Assembly (NCBI GenBank): GCA_003554445.1
Contig: PWGJ01000059.1
Coordinates: 1 to 60,933, forward strand
DNA length: 60,933 nt
DNA from: Candidatus Nealsoniibacteriota bacterium
GTDB lineage: Bacteria > Patescibacteriota > Minisyncoccia > Minisyncoccales > PWPS01
Direction of reading: 5' to 3'
Part shown: in pieces, positions 7,980-16,628 of the stretch
How positions within the stretch are numbered: position 1 is the stretch's first letter
Layout: each line of letters begins with the position of its first letter
Notes under the pieces: model-generated
The model's database searches: none
The model's input: the letters and a program-made list of their open reading frames with translations, nothing else
What the model was told of the DNA's origin: nothing
Program-made: the position numbers and the translations under genes

Positions 7980-8537
7980 ATGGAAGGCTTGAAAGAAAAA
8001 TTCAGAAAAAAAGTTATAGATGAAATGATCGATGAATTCGATTATAAGACTCCGATGGCCGTACCTCGACTGGAGAAAGTGTCGATAAATATAGGAATAG
8101 GTGAAAAAATAAAAGGAAAATCATCGGACAAACAGCAAGAGATAATTGATTACGTAGTACGAGAAATCGCTTTAATTACGGGGCAAAGACCGGTAGTGAC
8201 CAAAGCGAAAAAATCAATTTCCGGTTTTGAAATAAGAAAAGGTGATCCCGTTGGAGTTAAAGTGACTTTGAGGGATGAAAAAATGAATAACTTTGTAGAA
8301 AAGCTTATTAATGTTGTTCTTCCCGGACTCAGAGATTTCCGAGGTCTTAACCCCGATTCAGTGGATAATTCCGGCAACTTTACACTCGGCATTGAAGAAC
8401 ATATATCTTTTCCTGAAATTCCGGCTGATGAACGTGATGACATTTTAAGTTTGCAGATTACGATAACAAATACAGCAGAAGAAAGAGAAGAAGGCCTCGC
8501 TTTACTTAAAAAGCTAGGTTTTCCCTTTTCAAAATAA
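7980..8537 (+). CDS. rplE: 50S ribosomal protein L5
   Basis: 185 residues, uL5, which binds 5S rRNA and contacts P-site tRNA. Family motifs include VPRLEKVSINIGIGE, ITGQRPVVTKAKKSISGFEIRKGDPVGVKVTLR, FRGLNPDSVDNSGNFTLGI and the terminal AEEREEGLALLKKLGFPF. Normal length. The ATG follows the rplX stop by 2 bases. Confidence 0.97.
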   Translation: MEGLKEKFRKKVIDEMIDEFDYKTPMAVPRLEKVSINIGIGEKIKGKSSDKQQEIIDYVVREIALITGQRPVVTKAKKSISGFEIRKGDPVGVKVTLRDEKMNNFVEKLINVVLPGLRDFRGLNPDSVDNSGNFTLGIEEHISFPEIPADERDDILSLQITITNTAEEREEGLALLKKLGFPFSK

Positions 8538-8550
8538 ATTTTAATAATTT

Positions 8551-8736
8551 ATGGCAACAAAAGCACAAAAAGAAAAAGCGAAAAAAGAACCGAAGTACAG
8601 CACCAGGAAAGTTAGAAGATGTTTTCGGTGTGGAAGAAGTAGAGGATATATGAGAGACTTTGGTCTTTGTAGGATTTGCTTTCGCGAAAAAGCAAATGAA
8701 GGTGAAATTCCCGGAGTAAGAAAATCAAGTTGGTAA
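8551..8736 (+). CDS. rpsN: 30S ribosomal protein S14, zinc (type Z) form
   Basis: 61 residues. The short form of uS14 with two CxxC pairs (RCFRCGRSRGYM...GLCRICF) that bind one zinc ion. The C-terminus GEIPGVRKSSW is the standard type-Z ending. It lies between rplE and rpsH, the normal spc-operon order. Confidence 0.97.
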   Translation: MATKAQKEKAKKEPKYSTRKVRRCFRCGRSRGYMRDFGLCRICFREKANEGEIPGVRKSSW

Positions 8737-8741
8737 ATATT

Positions 8742-9131
8742 ATGACAGATCCAATAACAGACATGCTAAATAGGCTGGAAAACGGTCAAGCCGTTAACAA
8801 AAAGACGATTGATGTTCCTTTTTCCAAAATAAAATATCAGATTGCCAAGGTTTTGGAATCGGAAGGATTTATAGAATCCGCAGCAAAAAAGGGAAGAAAT
8901 CCCAAGAAAGTTATCAGAATAAATTTAAAGTATGAAGATGAGAAGCCGGCAATTACCAACATGGAAAGAGTATCGAAGCCGGGGAGAAGAGTTTACACCT
9001 CACTGAAAGACATCAAGCCGGTTCGAGGAGGTTATGGAATTTCAATTATATCCACTTCCAAAGGAATAATGACAAACAAAGAAGCGAAGACAGCCGGTCT
9101 GGGTGGAGAAATTTTATGTAAAGTTTATTAA
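8742..9131 (+). CDS. rpsH: 30S ribosomal protein S8
   Basis: 129 residues, uS8. The start MTDPITDMLNRLENG is typical, so the ATG at 8742 was chosen over an upstream GTG at 8730 that overlaps rpsN. The C-terminal block RGGYGISIISTSKGIMTNKEAKTAGLGGEILCKVY is diagnostic. S8 organises the 16S central domain and represses the spc operon in E. coli. Confidence 0.96.
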   Translation: MTDPITDMLNRLENGQAVNKKTIDVPFSKIKYQIAKVLESEGFIESAAKKGRNPKKVIRINLKYEDEKPAITNMERVSKPGRRVYTSLKDIKPVRGGYGISIISTSKGIMTNKEAKTAGLGGEILCKVY

Positions 9132-9135
9132 AATC

Positions 9136-9678
9136 ATGTCTAGAATAGGAAAAAAACCAATAAAATTACCCGAAAGTGTCGATTTGGAAATTGATGGCAA
9201 AACGGTCAAAGTAAAAGGGCCGAAAGGAGAATTAGAAAGAGAGATAAGGCCTGAAATCGGTGTTGAAAAAAAGGATGACACTTTAGTTTTTAAAATTGAA
9301 AAAGAGACTAAAAGAGCTCCCGCATTTTTGGGACTGGAAAGAAGTTTGTCATTCAATATGGTAAAGGGTGTAACCGATGGATTTGAAAAGGTTCTTGAGT
9401 TGCACGGAGTAGGTTATAGGGCGAGAATGGAAGGAACTACACTGGTTGTAGAGGCTGGATTTTCTCACCCCGTAAAGATGGAAACTCCCGATGAAGTTGA
9501 TATCACTGTAGAAAAAGGAAAAATAAAAGTTTCCGGGATAAAAAAAGAGAAAGTAGGTCAAGTTGCAGCCAAGATAAGAGATATCAGACCTCCCGAACCG
9601 TATAAAGGAAAAGGTATAAGATATGAGGGAGAAGAGATTATGAGGAAAGAAGGTAAAAAAGCAGTAGGTTCCGAATAA
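9136..9678 (+). CDS. rplF: 50S ribosomal protein L6
   Basis: 180 residues, uL6. MSRIGKKPIKLPESVDLEIDGKTVKVKGPKGEL begins the first L6 repeat and GVGYRARMEGTTLVVEAGFSHPV begins the second. The end EPYKGKGIRYEGEEIMRKEGKKA is standard. The ATG at 9136 gives the usual N-terminus; an in-frame ATG at 9103 lies inside rpsH. Confidence 0.97.
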   Translation: MSRIGKKPIKLPESVDLEIDGKTVKVKGPKGELEREIRPEIGVEKKDDTLVFKIEKETKRAPAFLGLERSLSFNMVKGVTDGFEKVLELHGVGYRARMEGTTLVVEAGFSHPVKMETPDEVDITVEKGKIKVSGIKKEKVGQVAAKIRDIRPPEPYKGKGIRYEGEEIMRKEGKKAVGSE

Positions 9679-9682
9679 AATT

Positions 9683-10033
9683 ATGTTAAAAAAATCCAGA
9701 AAAAGAAGACATAAAAGGATAAGATCCAAAATCAGAGGCACAGAAGAAAAACCTCGTTTGAATGTTTACAGATCAAATAAACATATATACGGTCAGCTTA
9801 TTGATGACACGACCGGTAATATTTTAGCTTCGGCAAAGGATATGGATATCGATAAAAAAATTGATGATGAAAACAGAAAAGTGAAATTAGCCTTCGAAAC
9901 CGGTAAGCTTTTAGCGGAAAGAGCTTCAGAAGAAGGAATTAAAAAGGCTGTTTTTGATCGCGGAGGTTATAAATATCATGGCAGAGTGAAAGCTTTAGCC
10001 GAAGGTGCAAGAAAAGGCGGTCTTAAGTTTTAA
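9683..10033 (+). CDS. rplR: 50S ribosomal protein L18
   Basis: 116 residues, uL18, a 5S rRNA-binding protein of the central protuberance. Key segments are RIRSKIRGTEEKPRLNVYRSNKHIYGQLIDD and the ending GGYKYHGRVKALAEGARKGGLKF. Normal length. Confidence 0.97.
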   Translation: MLKKSRKRRHKRIRSKIRGTEEKPRLNVYRSNKHIYGQLIDDTTGNILASAKDMDIDKKIDDENRKVKLAFETGKLLAERASEEGIKKAVFDRGGYKYHGRVKALAEGARKGGLKF

Positions 10034-10044
10034 GATAAATTATT

Positions 10045-10503
10045 ATGGCAAGAAAAAAACAAAAAAAAGATAAAGAATTTAATTCGGATGTTTTGGATAT
10101 TGATAGAGTTGAGAGAATGACCGCCGGAGGAAGAAGGCTTAGGTTTAGAGCTTTGGTCGCCGTAGGTAACAGAAAAGGAAAAGTGGGAGTCGGACTGGCA
10201 AAAGGAAACGATGTTGGTAAAGCGATTGAAAAAGCAACCAGAAAAGCTAAAAAAGAGATGATTGAAGTTAAGCTCACGGAAGAAGGAACCATTGCTCATG
10301 AAGTGATAGGGAAACATGGAGCAGCCAGAGTGCTTCTGAAACCTCAATCAAAAGGACGTGGACTGGTTGCGGGAGGAGCTGTAAGATCAATTTGCTCAAT
10401 GGCCGGTGTTTCGGATATATCTTCAAAGATTTTGGGAAATACCAGAAATAAATTAAATAATGCAAAAGCAACAATAGAAGCGTTAAACAAATTAAAAGAA
10501 TAA
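10045..10503 (+). CDS. rpsE: 30S ribosomal protein S5
   Basis: 152 residues, uS5. The dsRNA-binding-like N-terminal domain (VERMTAGGRRLRFRALVAVGNRKGKVGVG) and the C-terminal GRGLVAGGAVRSICSMAGVSDISSKILGNTRN block are clear. S5 controls decoding fidelity at the mRNA entry. The next gene is rplO; rpmD (L30), normally here, is absent. The stop overlaps the rplO ATG (TAATG). Confidence 0.97.
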   Translation: MARKKQKKDKEFNSDVLDIDRVERMTAGGRRLRFRALVAVGNRKGKVGVGLAKGNDVGKAIEKATRKAKKEMIEVKLTEEGTIAHEVIGKHGAARVLLKPQSKGRGLVAGGAVRSICSMAGVSDISSKILGNTRNKLNNAKATIEALNKLKE

Positions 10504-10925
10504 TGCAACTTCACGATTTAAAATCAAAAGATAAGAAAGATAAAAAGAGAGTCGGGCGCGGTGGTGCTCGGGGAACTTATTGTGGTCGAGGAGTAAAAGG
10601 ACAGAAAGCGAGAGCGGGAAGCGGCGGCGAACCCATAATCAGAAGGTTTATAAAGCGATATCCTAAACTCAGAGGCTACAGGACGAAGGATGGAAAGAAG
10701 AGTGCCGTGGTTAATGTGGTTAATCTTGAAAATGCCTTTGATGACGGAGATGAAGTTACTCCCGAAAGTTTAGTTCGAAAAGGGTTAATCAGAAGAAGGG
10801 ATGGAAAATTACCTCCCGTTAAGATTTTAGGAGAAGGTAAATTGGAAAAATCTTTAACCATTAAGAATTGTAAAGTCTCCAAAACTGCAAAAGAAAAAAT
10901 TAAAAAAGCAGGAGGAGATTTTTAA
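10503..10925 (+). CDS. rplO: 50S ribosomal protein L15
   Basis: 140 residues, uL15. The Gly-rich start (KKRVGRGGARGTYCGRGVKGQKARAGSG) and the C-terminal VKILGEGKLEKSLTIKNCKVSKTAKEKIKKAGG are signatures. The common SGRGHGKT-like segment is changed to ARGTYCGRGVKGQ. It directly precedes secY, as in most bacteria. Confidence 0.96.
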   Translation: MQLHDLKSKDKKDKKRVGRGGARGTYCGRGVKGQKARAGSGGEPIIRRFIKRYPKLRGYRTKDGKKSAVVNVVNLENAFDDGDEVTPESLVRKGLIRRRDGKLPPVKILGEGKLEKSLTIKNCKVSKTAKEKIKKAGGDF

Positions 10926-10928
10926 GCT

Positions 10929-12203
10929 ATGATTGAAAAAATAACTCAAATATTTAAAATTGAGGATCTTAGAAAGAGAATTCTTTTTGTTTTGGGAATG
11001 CTTGCTATTTTCAGAGTGATGGCCAATATTCCGATGCCGGGCATGGATGCTGATCGCCTTGAAGAGTTTTTTGCTCAATTTCAAATGTTTGAGTTTGCAA
11101 ATGTTTTTACCGGTGGAACCATGGATAGATTTTCTATCGCCATGCTCGGTCTGGGACCGTACATTACCGCGGTTATTGTAATGCAGCTCCTTACTATGGT
11201 TTTTCCGAAGTTGGAAAGAATGTACAAGGAGGAGGGTGAACAAGGAAAGCAAAAGATCAATCAATACGGAAGACTTCTGACGGTTCCTTTTGCTATTATG
11301 CAGACCTTTGGAATGCTTACTCTTTTTCAAAATCAAGGAGTTATTGATCCTTTAGGGCCGGTAACTCTTATTTCTTCGGTTTTAACCGTTACGGCCGGTA
11401 CCGTATTTCTTATGTGGTTGGGTGAACTTATCAGTGAAAAAGGAATCGGTAACGGAGTTTCGATTATGATTTTTGCCGGTATTATTGCCAACGTTCCCGC
11501 TCAAATATATGAAGCTATTGTCGGTTGGGATGTAGCGCAGTTGCCGTCTTATATAATATTTTTAGTTCTAGCTGTCTTTATAGTGGCAGCCGTTGTTTTG
11601 GTTAATGAAGCCAGAAGAAATATTCCGGTATCATATGCAAAAAGAGTTAAAGGTAGAAAAGTGTATGGTGGATCTTCAACATATATACCGTTAAACATTA
11701 ACCCGGCAGGAGTAATTCCGATTATATTCGCTCTTTCACTTATGGCGATGCCACCCATGGTTGCTCAATTTTTGGCGGAAGCGGGTGGAACGGTGGGTTC
11801 CATTGCGCAGTCGGTAGGTTACTTCTTGGAAAATCCATGGGTTCAAGGATTCGCTTACTTCGGGTTGGTTTTCCTGTTTACATTTTTCTACACGGCAGTC
11901 ACCTTTGATCCTGAGAATGTTGCTGACAATTTAAAAAAGATGGGTGGTTTCGTTCCCGGAATAAGACCCGGAAAGCCGACTGAGAGTCATATCAGATATA
12001 TATTAAATCGTGTCCTTACCGTCGGTGCTTTGTATTTAGCGACCATTGCGGTAATGCCACAAATCGTCGCCGGAATTACCGGTGTGGGAACTTTTCAATT
12101 CTTAATTGGTGGAGCTTCAATTTTAATTATCGTATCAGTGGTATTGGATACCACCCAGCAAATAAATGCTCAACTTCAAATGAGAGAGTACGAAGAGATT
12201 TAA
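10929..12203 (+). CDS. secY: Preprotein translocase subunit SecY
   Basis: 424 residues with about ten membrane segments. It forms the protein-conducting channel with SecE (gene at 39992). Visible landmarks are NIPMPGMDADRLEEFF after TM1, the plug-region FTGGTMDRFSIAMLGLGPYITAVIVMQLL, the cytoplasmic loop RRNIPVSYAKR (C4) and the PGIRPGKPTESHI loop (C5). Full length. It closes the long ribosomal-protein run; a terminator lies about 80 bases downstream. Confidence 0.97.
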   Translation: MIEKITQIFKIEDLRKRILFVLGMLAIFRVMANIPMPGMDADRLEEFFAQFQMFEFANVFTGGTMDRFSIAMLGLGPYITAVIVMQLLTMVFPKLERMYKEEGEQGKQKINQYGRLLTVPFAIMQTFGMLTLFQNQGVIDPLGPVTLISSVLTVTAGTVFLMWLGELISEKGIGNGVSIMIFAGIIANVPAQIYEAIVGWDVAQLPSYIIFLVLAVFIVAAVVLVNEARRNIPVSYAKRVKGRKVYGGSSTYIPLNINPAGVIPIIFALSLMAMPPMVAQFLAEAGGTVGSIAQSVGYFLENPWVQGFAYFGLVFLFTFFYTAVTFDPENVADNLKKMGGFVPGIRPGKPTESHIRYILNRVLTVGALYLATIAVMPQIVAGITGVGTFQFLIGGASILIIVSVVLDTTQQINAQLQMREYEEI

Positions 12204-12286
12204 GAATAGATTTTTTGGTCTTAATATAGAAATAAAAGATTAATATCTACTTAATAAATGGAATTTTTAAAACCAAATAAATTTCC

Positions 12287-12319
12287 AAGCAATCTGTGAA
12301 AGGGTTGCTTCTTTTTATT
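12287..12319 (+). terminator. Terminator after secY
   Basis: AAGCAA (12287-12292) pairs with TTGCTT (12305-12310) around a 12-base loop, followed by CTTTTTATTT. It ends the rplC-secY operon before adk. The stem is only six pairs, so termination may be partial. Confidence 0.5.
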
Positions 12320-12354
12320 TAAGATAAGATTACAAACAATTAATAAAATATAAT

Positions 12355-12924
12355 ATGAAATTAGTTTCATTCATAGGCCGACCCGGTTGCGGGAAAGGAA
12401 CACAAGCGGAGAGAATTATTAAAAAAACCAGCTGGGAGCCGATTTATACCGGAAAGCTTTTAAGAGAAAAGGCGAAAGATGATGATTTCATGGGTCAAAA
12501 GATAGAAAAGGCTCTTTCTGAAGGAAGGCTTATTCCTACGCCGGTAGTGTTTAACATCTGGATGCCGAAATTAATTGAATTCAAAAAAGCGGGTAATGTA
12601 GATGGAGTTCTTTTTGATGGAAATCCGAGAAAACTTTATGAAGCAAGAATGCTTGATGAAGTTTTTAAAATGTTCGAGTGGGATGATTTTACCCCAATTC
12701 ACATTGATATAAGCCGTGAGGAGTCGAAAGAGAGACTTTTGAAGCGAGGACGAGCCGATGATCATGAAGATGAAATTGAGCGGAGATTGAGCTGGTTTGA
12801 AAGCGATGTCCAGCCGGTACTGGATTATTATGAAGAGAAAGGTATTTTAAAAACTGTAGACGGTGAGCAATCAATAGAAGAGGTTCAAAGAGATATTGTA
12901 AAAGTATTAAAATTAAATGGCTAA
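12355..12924 (+). CDS. adk: Adenylate kinase
   Basis: 189 residues. It interconverts ATP + AMP and 2 ADP. The P-loop reads GRPGCGKGT (residues 8-16), with Cys where Ala is more usual. The NMP-binding region and the DGNPRKLYEARML segment (normally DGFPR) follow, and RGRADDHEDEIERRL marks the short LID without a zinc domain. Replacement of DGFPR by DGNPR is unusual. The family is certain; strict AMP preference is not. The gene overlaps map by 8 bases. An AT-rich TAAAAT lies 5 bases before the ATG. Confidence 0.9.
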   Translation: MKLVSFIGRPGCGKGTQAERIIKKTSWEPIYTGKLLREKAKDDDFMGQKIEKALSEGRLIPTPVVFNIWMPKLIEFKKAGNVDGVLFDGNPRKLYEARMLDEVFKMFEWDDFTPIHIDISREESKERLLKRGRADDHEDEIERRLSWFESDVQPVLDYYEEKGILKTVDGEQSIEEVQRDIVKVLKLNG

Positions 12925-13648
12925 ATTAAAAGATAAAAAAGAGATTCAGATAATGAGAGAGGCGGGAAGTAAATTGTCAACGGTTATGGAGAGTTTGAAA
13001 AAAGAGGTAAGTCCCGGAAAGACAACAAAAGATCTTGAAGAAAAAGCCAAAGAGTTGATCTCCAAAGAAGGCGGAAAACCTTCTTTTTTGGGTTACAAAG
13101 AGTTTCCGGCTGCAATTTGCACATCGGTTAACCGGATAGTCGTACATGGAATTCCCTCTGATCGTGTTTTAAATAAGGGAGATATAATATCGATAGATAT
13201 CGGACTGGAATGGAAAGGTTATCATTCCGATATGGCGGTAACCGTACCGGTCGGAAAAATCAGTCGAAAAGCGGAAAAACTTTTGCGAGTAACAGAAGAA
13301 TCCTTGGATTTAGCGATAAAGCAATCAAAGAAAGGGAAGAGACTGGGTGATATCGGAAACGCGGTTGAAAAACATGTTACTGAAAACGGACTCGTTGTCG
13401 TACGAGGCTTGTGCGGACACGGAATTGGGAAGGAAGTTCATGAAAATCCTCAAATTATGAATACGGGTAGTGCGAATAGAGGGTGGAAAATCAGGGAAGG
13501 ATTCACTTTTTGCATTGAACCGATGGTTACATTTGAAAATCCCAAAATATATCATGACAAGGAAGGAATTAAAACTGAAAATATATCCGCTCATTTTGAG
13601 CACACCATTGCAATAGTGGACGGAAATCCCGAAATATTAACTGCTTGA
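12917..13648 (+). CDS. map: Methionine aminopeptidase type I
   Basis: 243 residues. It removes the initiator Met from nascent proteins. The metal ligands are seen in order: Asp in ISIDIGLEWKGYHSD (two Asp), His in GHGIGKEVHENP, Glu in FCIEPMV and Glu in FEHTIAI. The ATG lies within the last codons of adk. The true stop is TGA at 13646-13648, directly followed by a terminator with a second in-frame TGA, which shows that UGA is a stop codon here. Confidence 0.97.
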   Translation: MAKLKDKKEIQIMREAGSKLSTVMESLKKEVSPGKTTKDLEEKAKELISKEGGKPSFLGYKEFPAAICTSVNRIVVHGIPSDRVLNKGDIISIDIGLEWKGYHSDMAVTVPVGKISRKAEKLLRVTEESLDLAIKQSKKGKRLGDIGNAVEKHVTENGLVVVRGLCGHGIGKEVHENPQIMNTGSANRGWKIREGFTFCIEPMVTFENPKIYHDKEGIKTENISAHFEHTIAIVDGNPEILTA

Positions 13649-13671
13649 ACATCCGAAAATAGTCCAAACTT

Positions 13672-13704
13672 AAAATCGCCCTCTTGAGGCGATTTTGTTT
13701 TTTT
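13672..13704. terminator. Terminator between convergent map and glgP
   Basis: AAAATCGCC (13672-13680) and GGCGATTTT (13688-13696) form a 9-bp stem with loop CTCTTGA, followed by GTTTTTTT on the plus strand. It ends map; on the minus strand the following sequence is less T-rich, so it may also serve glgP weakly. Confidence 0.85.
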
Positions 13705-13709
13705 AATCG

Positions 13710-15407
13710 TTAGAGATAAGCTTCTTGAGTGTATTGACGGAGCATTCTTTCAGAATTAAAGAATGAAGCGTTTATTGCGATGGTATTGCGCATCGTTTTT
13801 CGCCAACTGGTTGGTGAATTGTAATACAGGGGTAAAATTTTATTCTCCAACTTAAAATATAGATCGTTTGCATCTCGTTTCAAGATGCTTTGATCATCTG
13901 CATCTTTCTCTTTTTTGCCAATTGCCCAACCTGTCTTTTTCTCAATAAAGCCTTCTATCCACCACCCGTCCAAGGTACTGAAATGAGGTACTCCGTTGTG
14001 AGCCGCTTTCATCCCGCTGGTTCCCGAACCTTCATTGGGTGGAAGGGGTGTATTCAACCAAATATCGACACCGGGGATTAAAAGCTTGGCTAAGTTTATA
14101 TCGTAGTCCTCCAAGAAAACTATATCAATTTTATCTTCATACTCTTTTGTTATTTCAAACACCTTCTTTATCATATCTTTTCCTTGCCCGTCGGCCGGAT
14201 GCGCTTTGCCCGCATAAATAATTTGCAACTTTCCGATATTTTCGTGAATTCTAATCAATTCTTCCATATCGTGGAATAGAAGTGTCGGTCGTTTGTAAGT
14301 TGCAAAGCGACGTGCGAAACCGATTGTGAATATATCTTCGGATAATTTTTTGTTTTGTTCTTTATGGATATAATCAATAAGTCTCTTTTTTGCACTTTGA
14401 TGTGCCTCCCATATTTTTACCGGGGGAATATTAAGCGCATTTCTTAAAGATAAACTGCACCCTCTCCAATTGGGAGTATGTTCATCGAAGAGCTTTTTGA
14501 ATTCTGGCGCAGTCCAAGTTTGTGAGTGTACCCCGTTGGTTACGGAAGCAATTTCATAATTCGGAAACATTTCAGTTGATACTTTTTGATGTTCTCTGGA
14601 AACTCCGTTTATATAGGAACTGAAGTAGATTGCCAGCTTACTCATATTCAGCTGGTTGTCACTTGCGAGCCCCGGAAATTTATAAGGAAAATCGGGCTGC
14701 AACCTCTTTACCGCATCCAAAGGAAAAACATCATGACCGGCTTTTACCGGTGTGTGAGTAGTAAAAACTAATTTTTCTCGAATTTCCTCTCTTATTGTCT
14801 CAGCTTTTTCTGAATTTAGAGACAGGGGCTTAGGTTCATATTGGGAAAAGAGTTCAATACCTACGAAAGCGGCATGCCCTTCATTGAGATGATATTTTTC
14901 AATATTTTGATGACCTAGCAGAGGTAAAAGCTTTACTCCCGCTCTACCTAAAACTATCTCTTGCATCAGTCGATACTCTTGACCACCACCGTAAAGTTGA
15001 CCGGTTAAATTTCTATACTTTTCTTCGTTTTCATCGAGATCGGTATCCAGAAAATAGACCGGTACGGAGTAGCCACCGTATCCTTCTATTTCATACTTCC
15101 AGGCTTGAACTTTAACTTTATCTTTTCCAATATGTATGGTCGTTTCGGCATCCATCTTTTCGAATCCGGAATAATCGTATTCATCTTCTTTTTCTTCCTG
15201 CCACCCATCTTCGGTTATAATTTGCTTGAAGTAACCTTTACTGTTGAGGAGAGTTATTCCGAGCATCGGAATTTTAAGATCGGCAGCCGATTTCAAGGTG
15301 TCACCCGCCAAAACCCCCAGCCCTCCACTGTAGCTTTTTATCTCATTTTTTATTCCTATTTCCATACTGAAATAAGCAATTTTGACTTCTCTATTTTCGG
15401 ATTCCAT
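13710..15407 (-). CDS. glgP: Alpha-glucan phosphorylase (GT35 family)
   Basis: 565 residues. It releases glucose-1-phosphate from glycogen or maltodextrin. The N-terminal KIAYFSMEIGI and SGGLGVLAGDTLKSAADL, the central SVTNGVHSQTW, ATYKRPTLLFHD, and the PLP-lysine motif EGSGTSGMKAAHNGVPHFSTLDGWW (Lys in GMKAA) place it in the compact alpha-glucan phosphorylase group rather than the ~800-residue animal-type enzyme. Start chosen at the ATG giving MESENREVKIAYFSMEI. It is divergent from galT and convergent with map. Substrate is inferred from the family. Confidence 0.93.
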   Translation of the reverse strand: MESENREVKIAYFSMEIGIKNEIKSYSGGLGVLAGDTLKSAADLKIPMLGITLLNSKGYFKQIITEDGWQEEKEDEYDYSGFEKMDAETTIHIGKDKVKVQAWKYEIEGYGGYSVPVYFLDTDLDENEEKYRNLTGQLYGGGQEYRLMQEIVLGRAGVKLLPLLGHQNIEKYHLNEGHAAFVGIELFSQYEPKPLSLNSEKAETIREEIREKLVFTTHTPVKAGHDVFPLDAVKRLQPDFPYKFPGLASDNQLNMSKLAIYFSSYINGVSREHQKVSTEMFPNYEIASVTNGVHSQTWTAPEFKKLFDEHTPNWRGCSLSLRNALNIPPVKIWEAHQSAKKRLIDYIHKEQNKKLSEDIFTIGFARRFATYKRPTLLFHDMEELIRIHENIGKLQIIYAGKAHPADGQGKDMIKKVFEITKEYEDKIDIVFLEDYDINLAKLLIPGVDIWLNTPLPPNEGSGTSGMKAAHNGVPHFSTLDGWWIEGFIEKKTGWAIGKKEKDADDQSILKRDANDLYFKLENKILPLYYNSPTSWRKTMRNTIAINASFFNSERMLRQYTQEAYL

Positions 15408-15509
15408 GATGATTTTAATTTTTAAATTAAATAAAATCTATGTTAAATCAGTCTATCAAAAGAAATAGAGTTGGACAAGAAAAGTTAATTTAAGCTTAAG
15501 TACGGGGCT

Positions 15510-15538
15510 TGTTTTTTAAGGGGTTTTTATTTATAATT
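15510..15538 (+). promoter_or_regulatory. Probable promoter of galT-tpiA
   Basis: TTGTTT at 15510-15515 and TATAAT at 15533-15538, spacer 17. The -10 box is perfect and the -35 is weak. The predicted leader to the galT ATG at 15570 is about 25 bases and lacks an SD. Confidence 0.5.
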
Positions 15539-15569
15539 TTAAACAGTTAAAAGAATTAATTGCAACTTG

Positions 15570-16628
15570 ATGAGTAAGAAGCATATAAATGCAGCCGAAG
15601 GGGTAGAAGAAGGTGATTTCCCTTCCGAGCTGAGATATGATTTAGCTTCAAAAAATTGGGTAGTGATAGCATCGGGAAGATCAAAAAGACCGGAAACATT
15701 CAAGGAGGAAAAGAAAACAGTCAATAGTTCGGATCCCGAAGATTGCCCTTTTTGCAAAGATGAAAATTACGAGCATGTAGTGGAAGTGGCAACCGAAAAA
15801 GGTGTAATAAAACCCAATAAAAAACTTCCCGAAGATTGGTTTGTGGCATCGATTCCGAACAAGTTTCCCGCCTTCATCCCCGATAGCAAGCTGGATGAAA
15901 AAAAAGAAAACGGTCTCTACAAAAAAATGAATGCAGTTGGCTATCATGAAGTAATAATCAGCAAGAATCACAATAAATCGGTGGGAGAGATGAGCGTTGA
16001 GGAGGTACGTCAAATTTTTAATCTCTACAGAAGTCGGTATCGAGACTTAAAATCGAAAAAGAATGTAAATCATATTTCAATATTTCATAACCATGGAAAA
16101 GAGGCGGGTGCATCAATTGATCATCCTCATTCACAATTAGCTACTACACCCCTCGTGGATGTCGATCTCAACTCAGCTTTGGAGTCGGCAAAGGAATATA
16201 AAAATGAAAAGGGCAACTGTCTTTATTGCGATATGCAGGGGTGGGAATTGAGAAAAAAAGAGAGAGTAGTGTATGAAAATGATGATTTTTTGGCTGTCTG
16301 CCCTTTTGCTTCCAAAGTCGCTTTCCAAACTATAGTTACACCTAAAAAACATTATTCCAATTTTGAAGATATCTCCGATAAGTTGCTCGCTTCATTGGCC
16401 GACGCTTTTCAAAAGACCATGAAAAAGATTTATAAGGGAGTCGGCAATCCACCTTACAATTATTATTTACATACCGCACCTTGTGACGGAGAAGATCATG
16501 ACTATTATCATTGGCACTGGACGATATTACCGAAAACCTCCGTTTTTGCCGGTTTCGAACTCGGTGCGGGAATAGAGATTTCAACAATCAAACCGGAAAT
16601 AGCAGCTAAACATTTAAAAAAGATATGA
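15570..16628 (+). CDS. galT: Galactose-1-phosphate uridylyltransferase
   Basis: 352 residues. It belongs to the HIT superfamily and exchanges UMP between UDP-glucose and a sugar-1-phosphate. DCPFCKDE (residues 53-60) gives two zinc Cys. ISIFHNHGKEAGASIDHPHSQL carries the HPH active-site motif, and the second half (CLYCDMQGWEL, YYHWHWTILP) is complete. Translation from the ATG at 15570 is preferred over an overlapping TTG. It diverges from glgP, so both may process glucose-1-phosphate; without other Leloir genes in view the sugar substrate is open. Its end overlaps tpiA (ATGA). Confidence 0.93.
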   Translation: MSKKHINAAEGVEEGDFPSELRYDLASKNWVVIASGRSKRPETFKEEKKTVNSSDPEDCPFCKDENYEHVVEVATEKGVIKPNKKLPEDWFVASIPNKFPAFIPDSKLDEKKENGLYKKMNAVGYHEVIISKNHNKSVGEMSVEEVRQIFNLYRSRYRDLKSKKNVNHISIFHNHGKEAGASIDHPHSQLATTPLVDVDLNSALESAKEYKNEKGNCLYCDMQGWELRKKERVVYENDDFLAVCPFASKVAFQTIVTPKKHYSNFEDISDKLLASLADAFQKTMKKIYKGVGNPPYNYYLHTAPCDGEDHDYYHWHWTILPKTSVFAGFELGAGIEISTIKPEIAAKHLKKI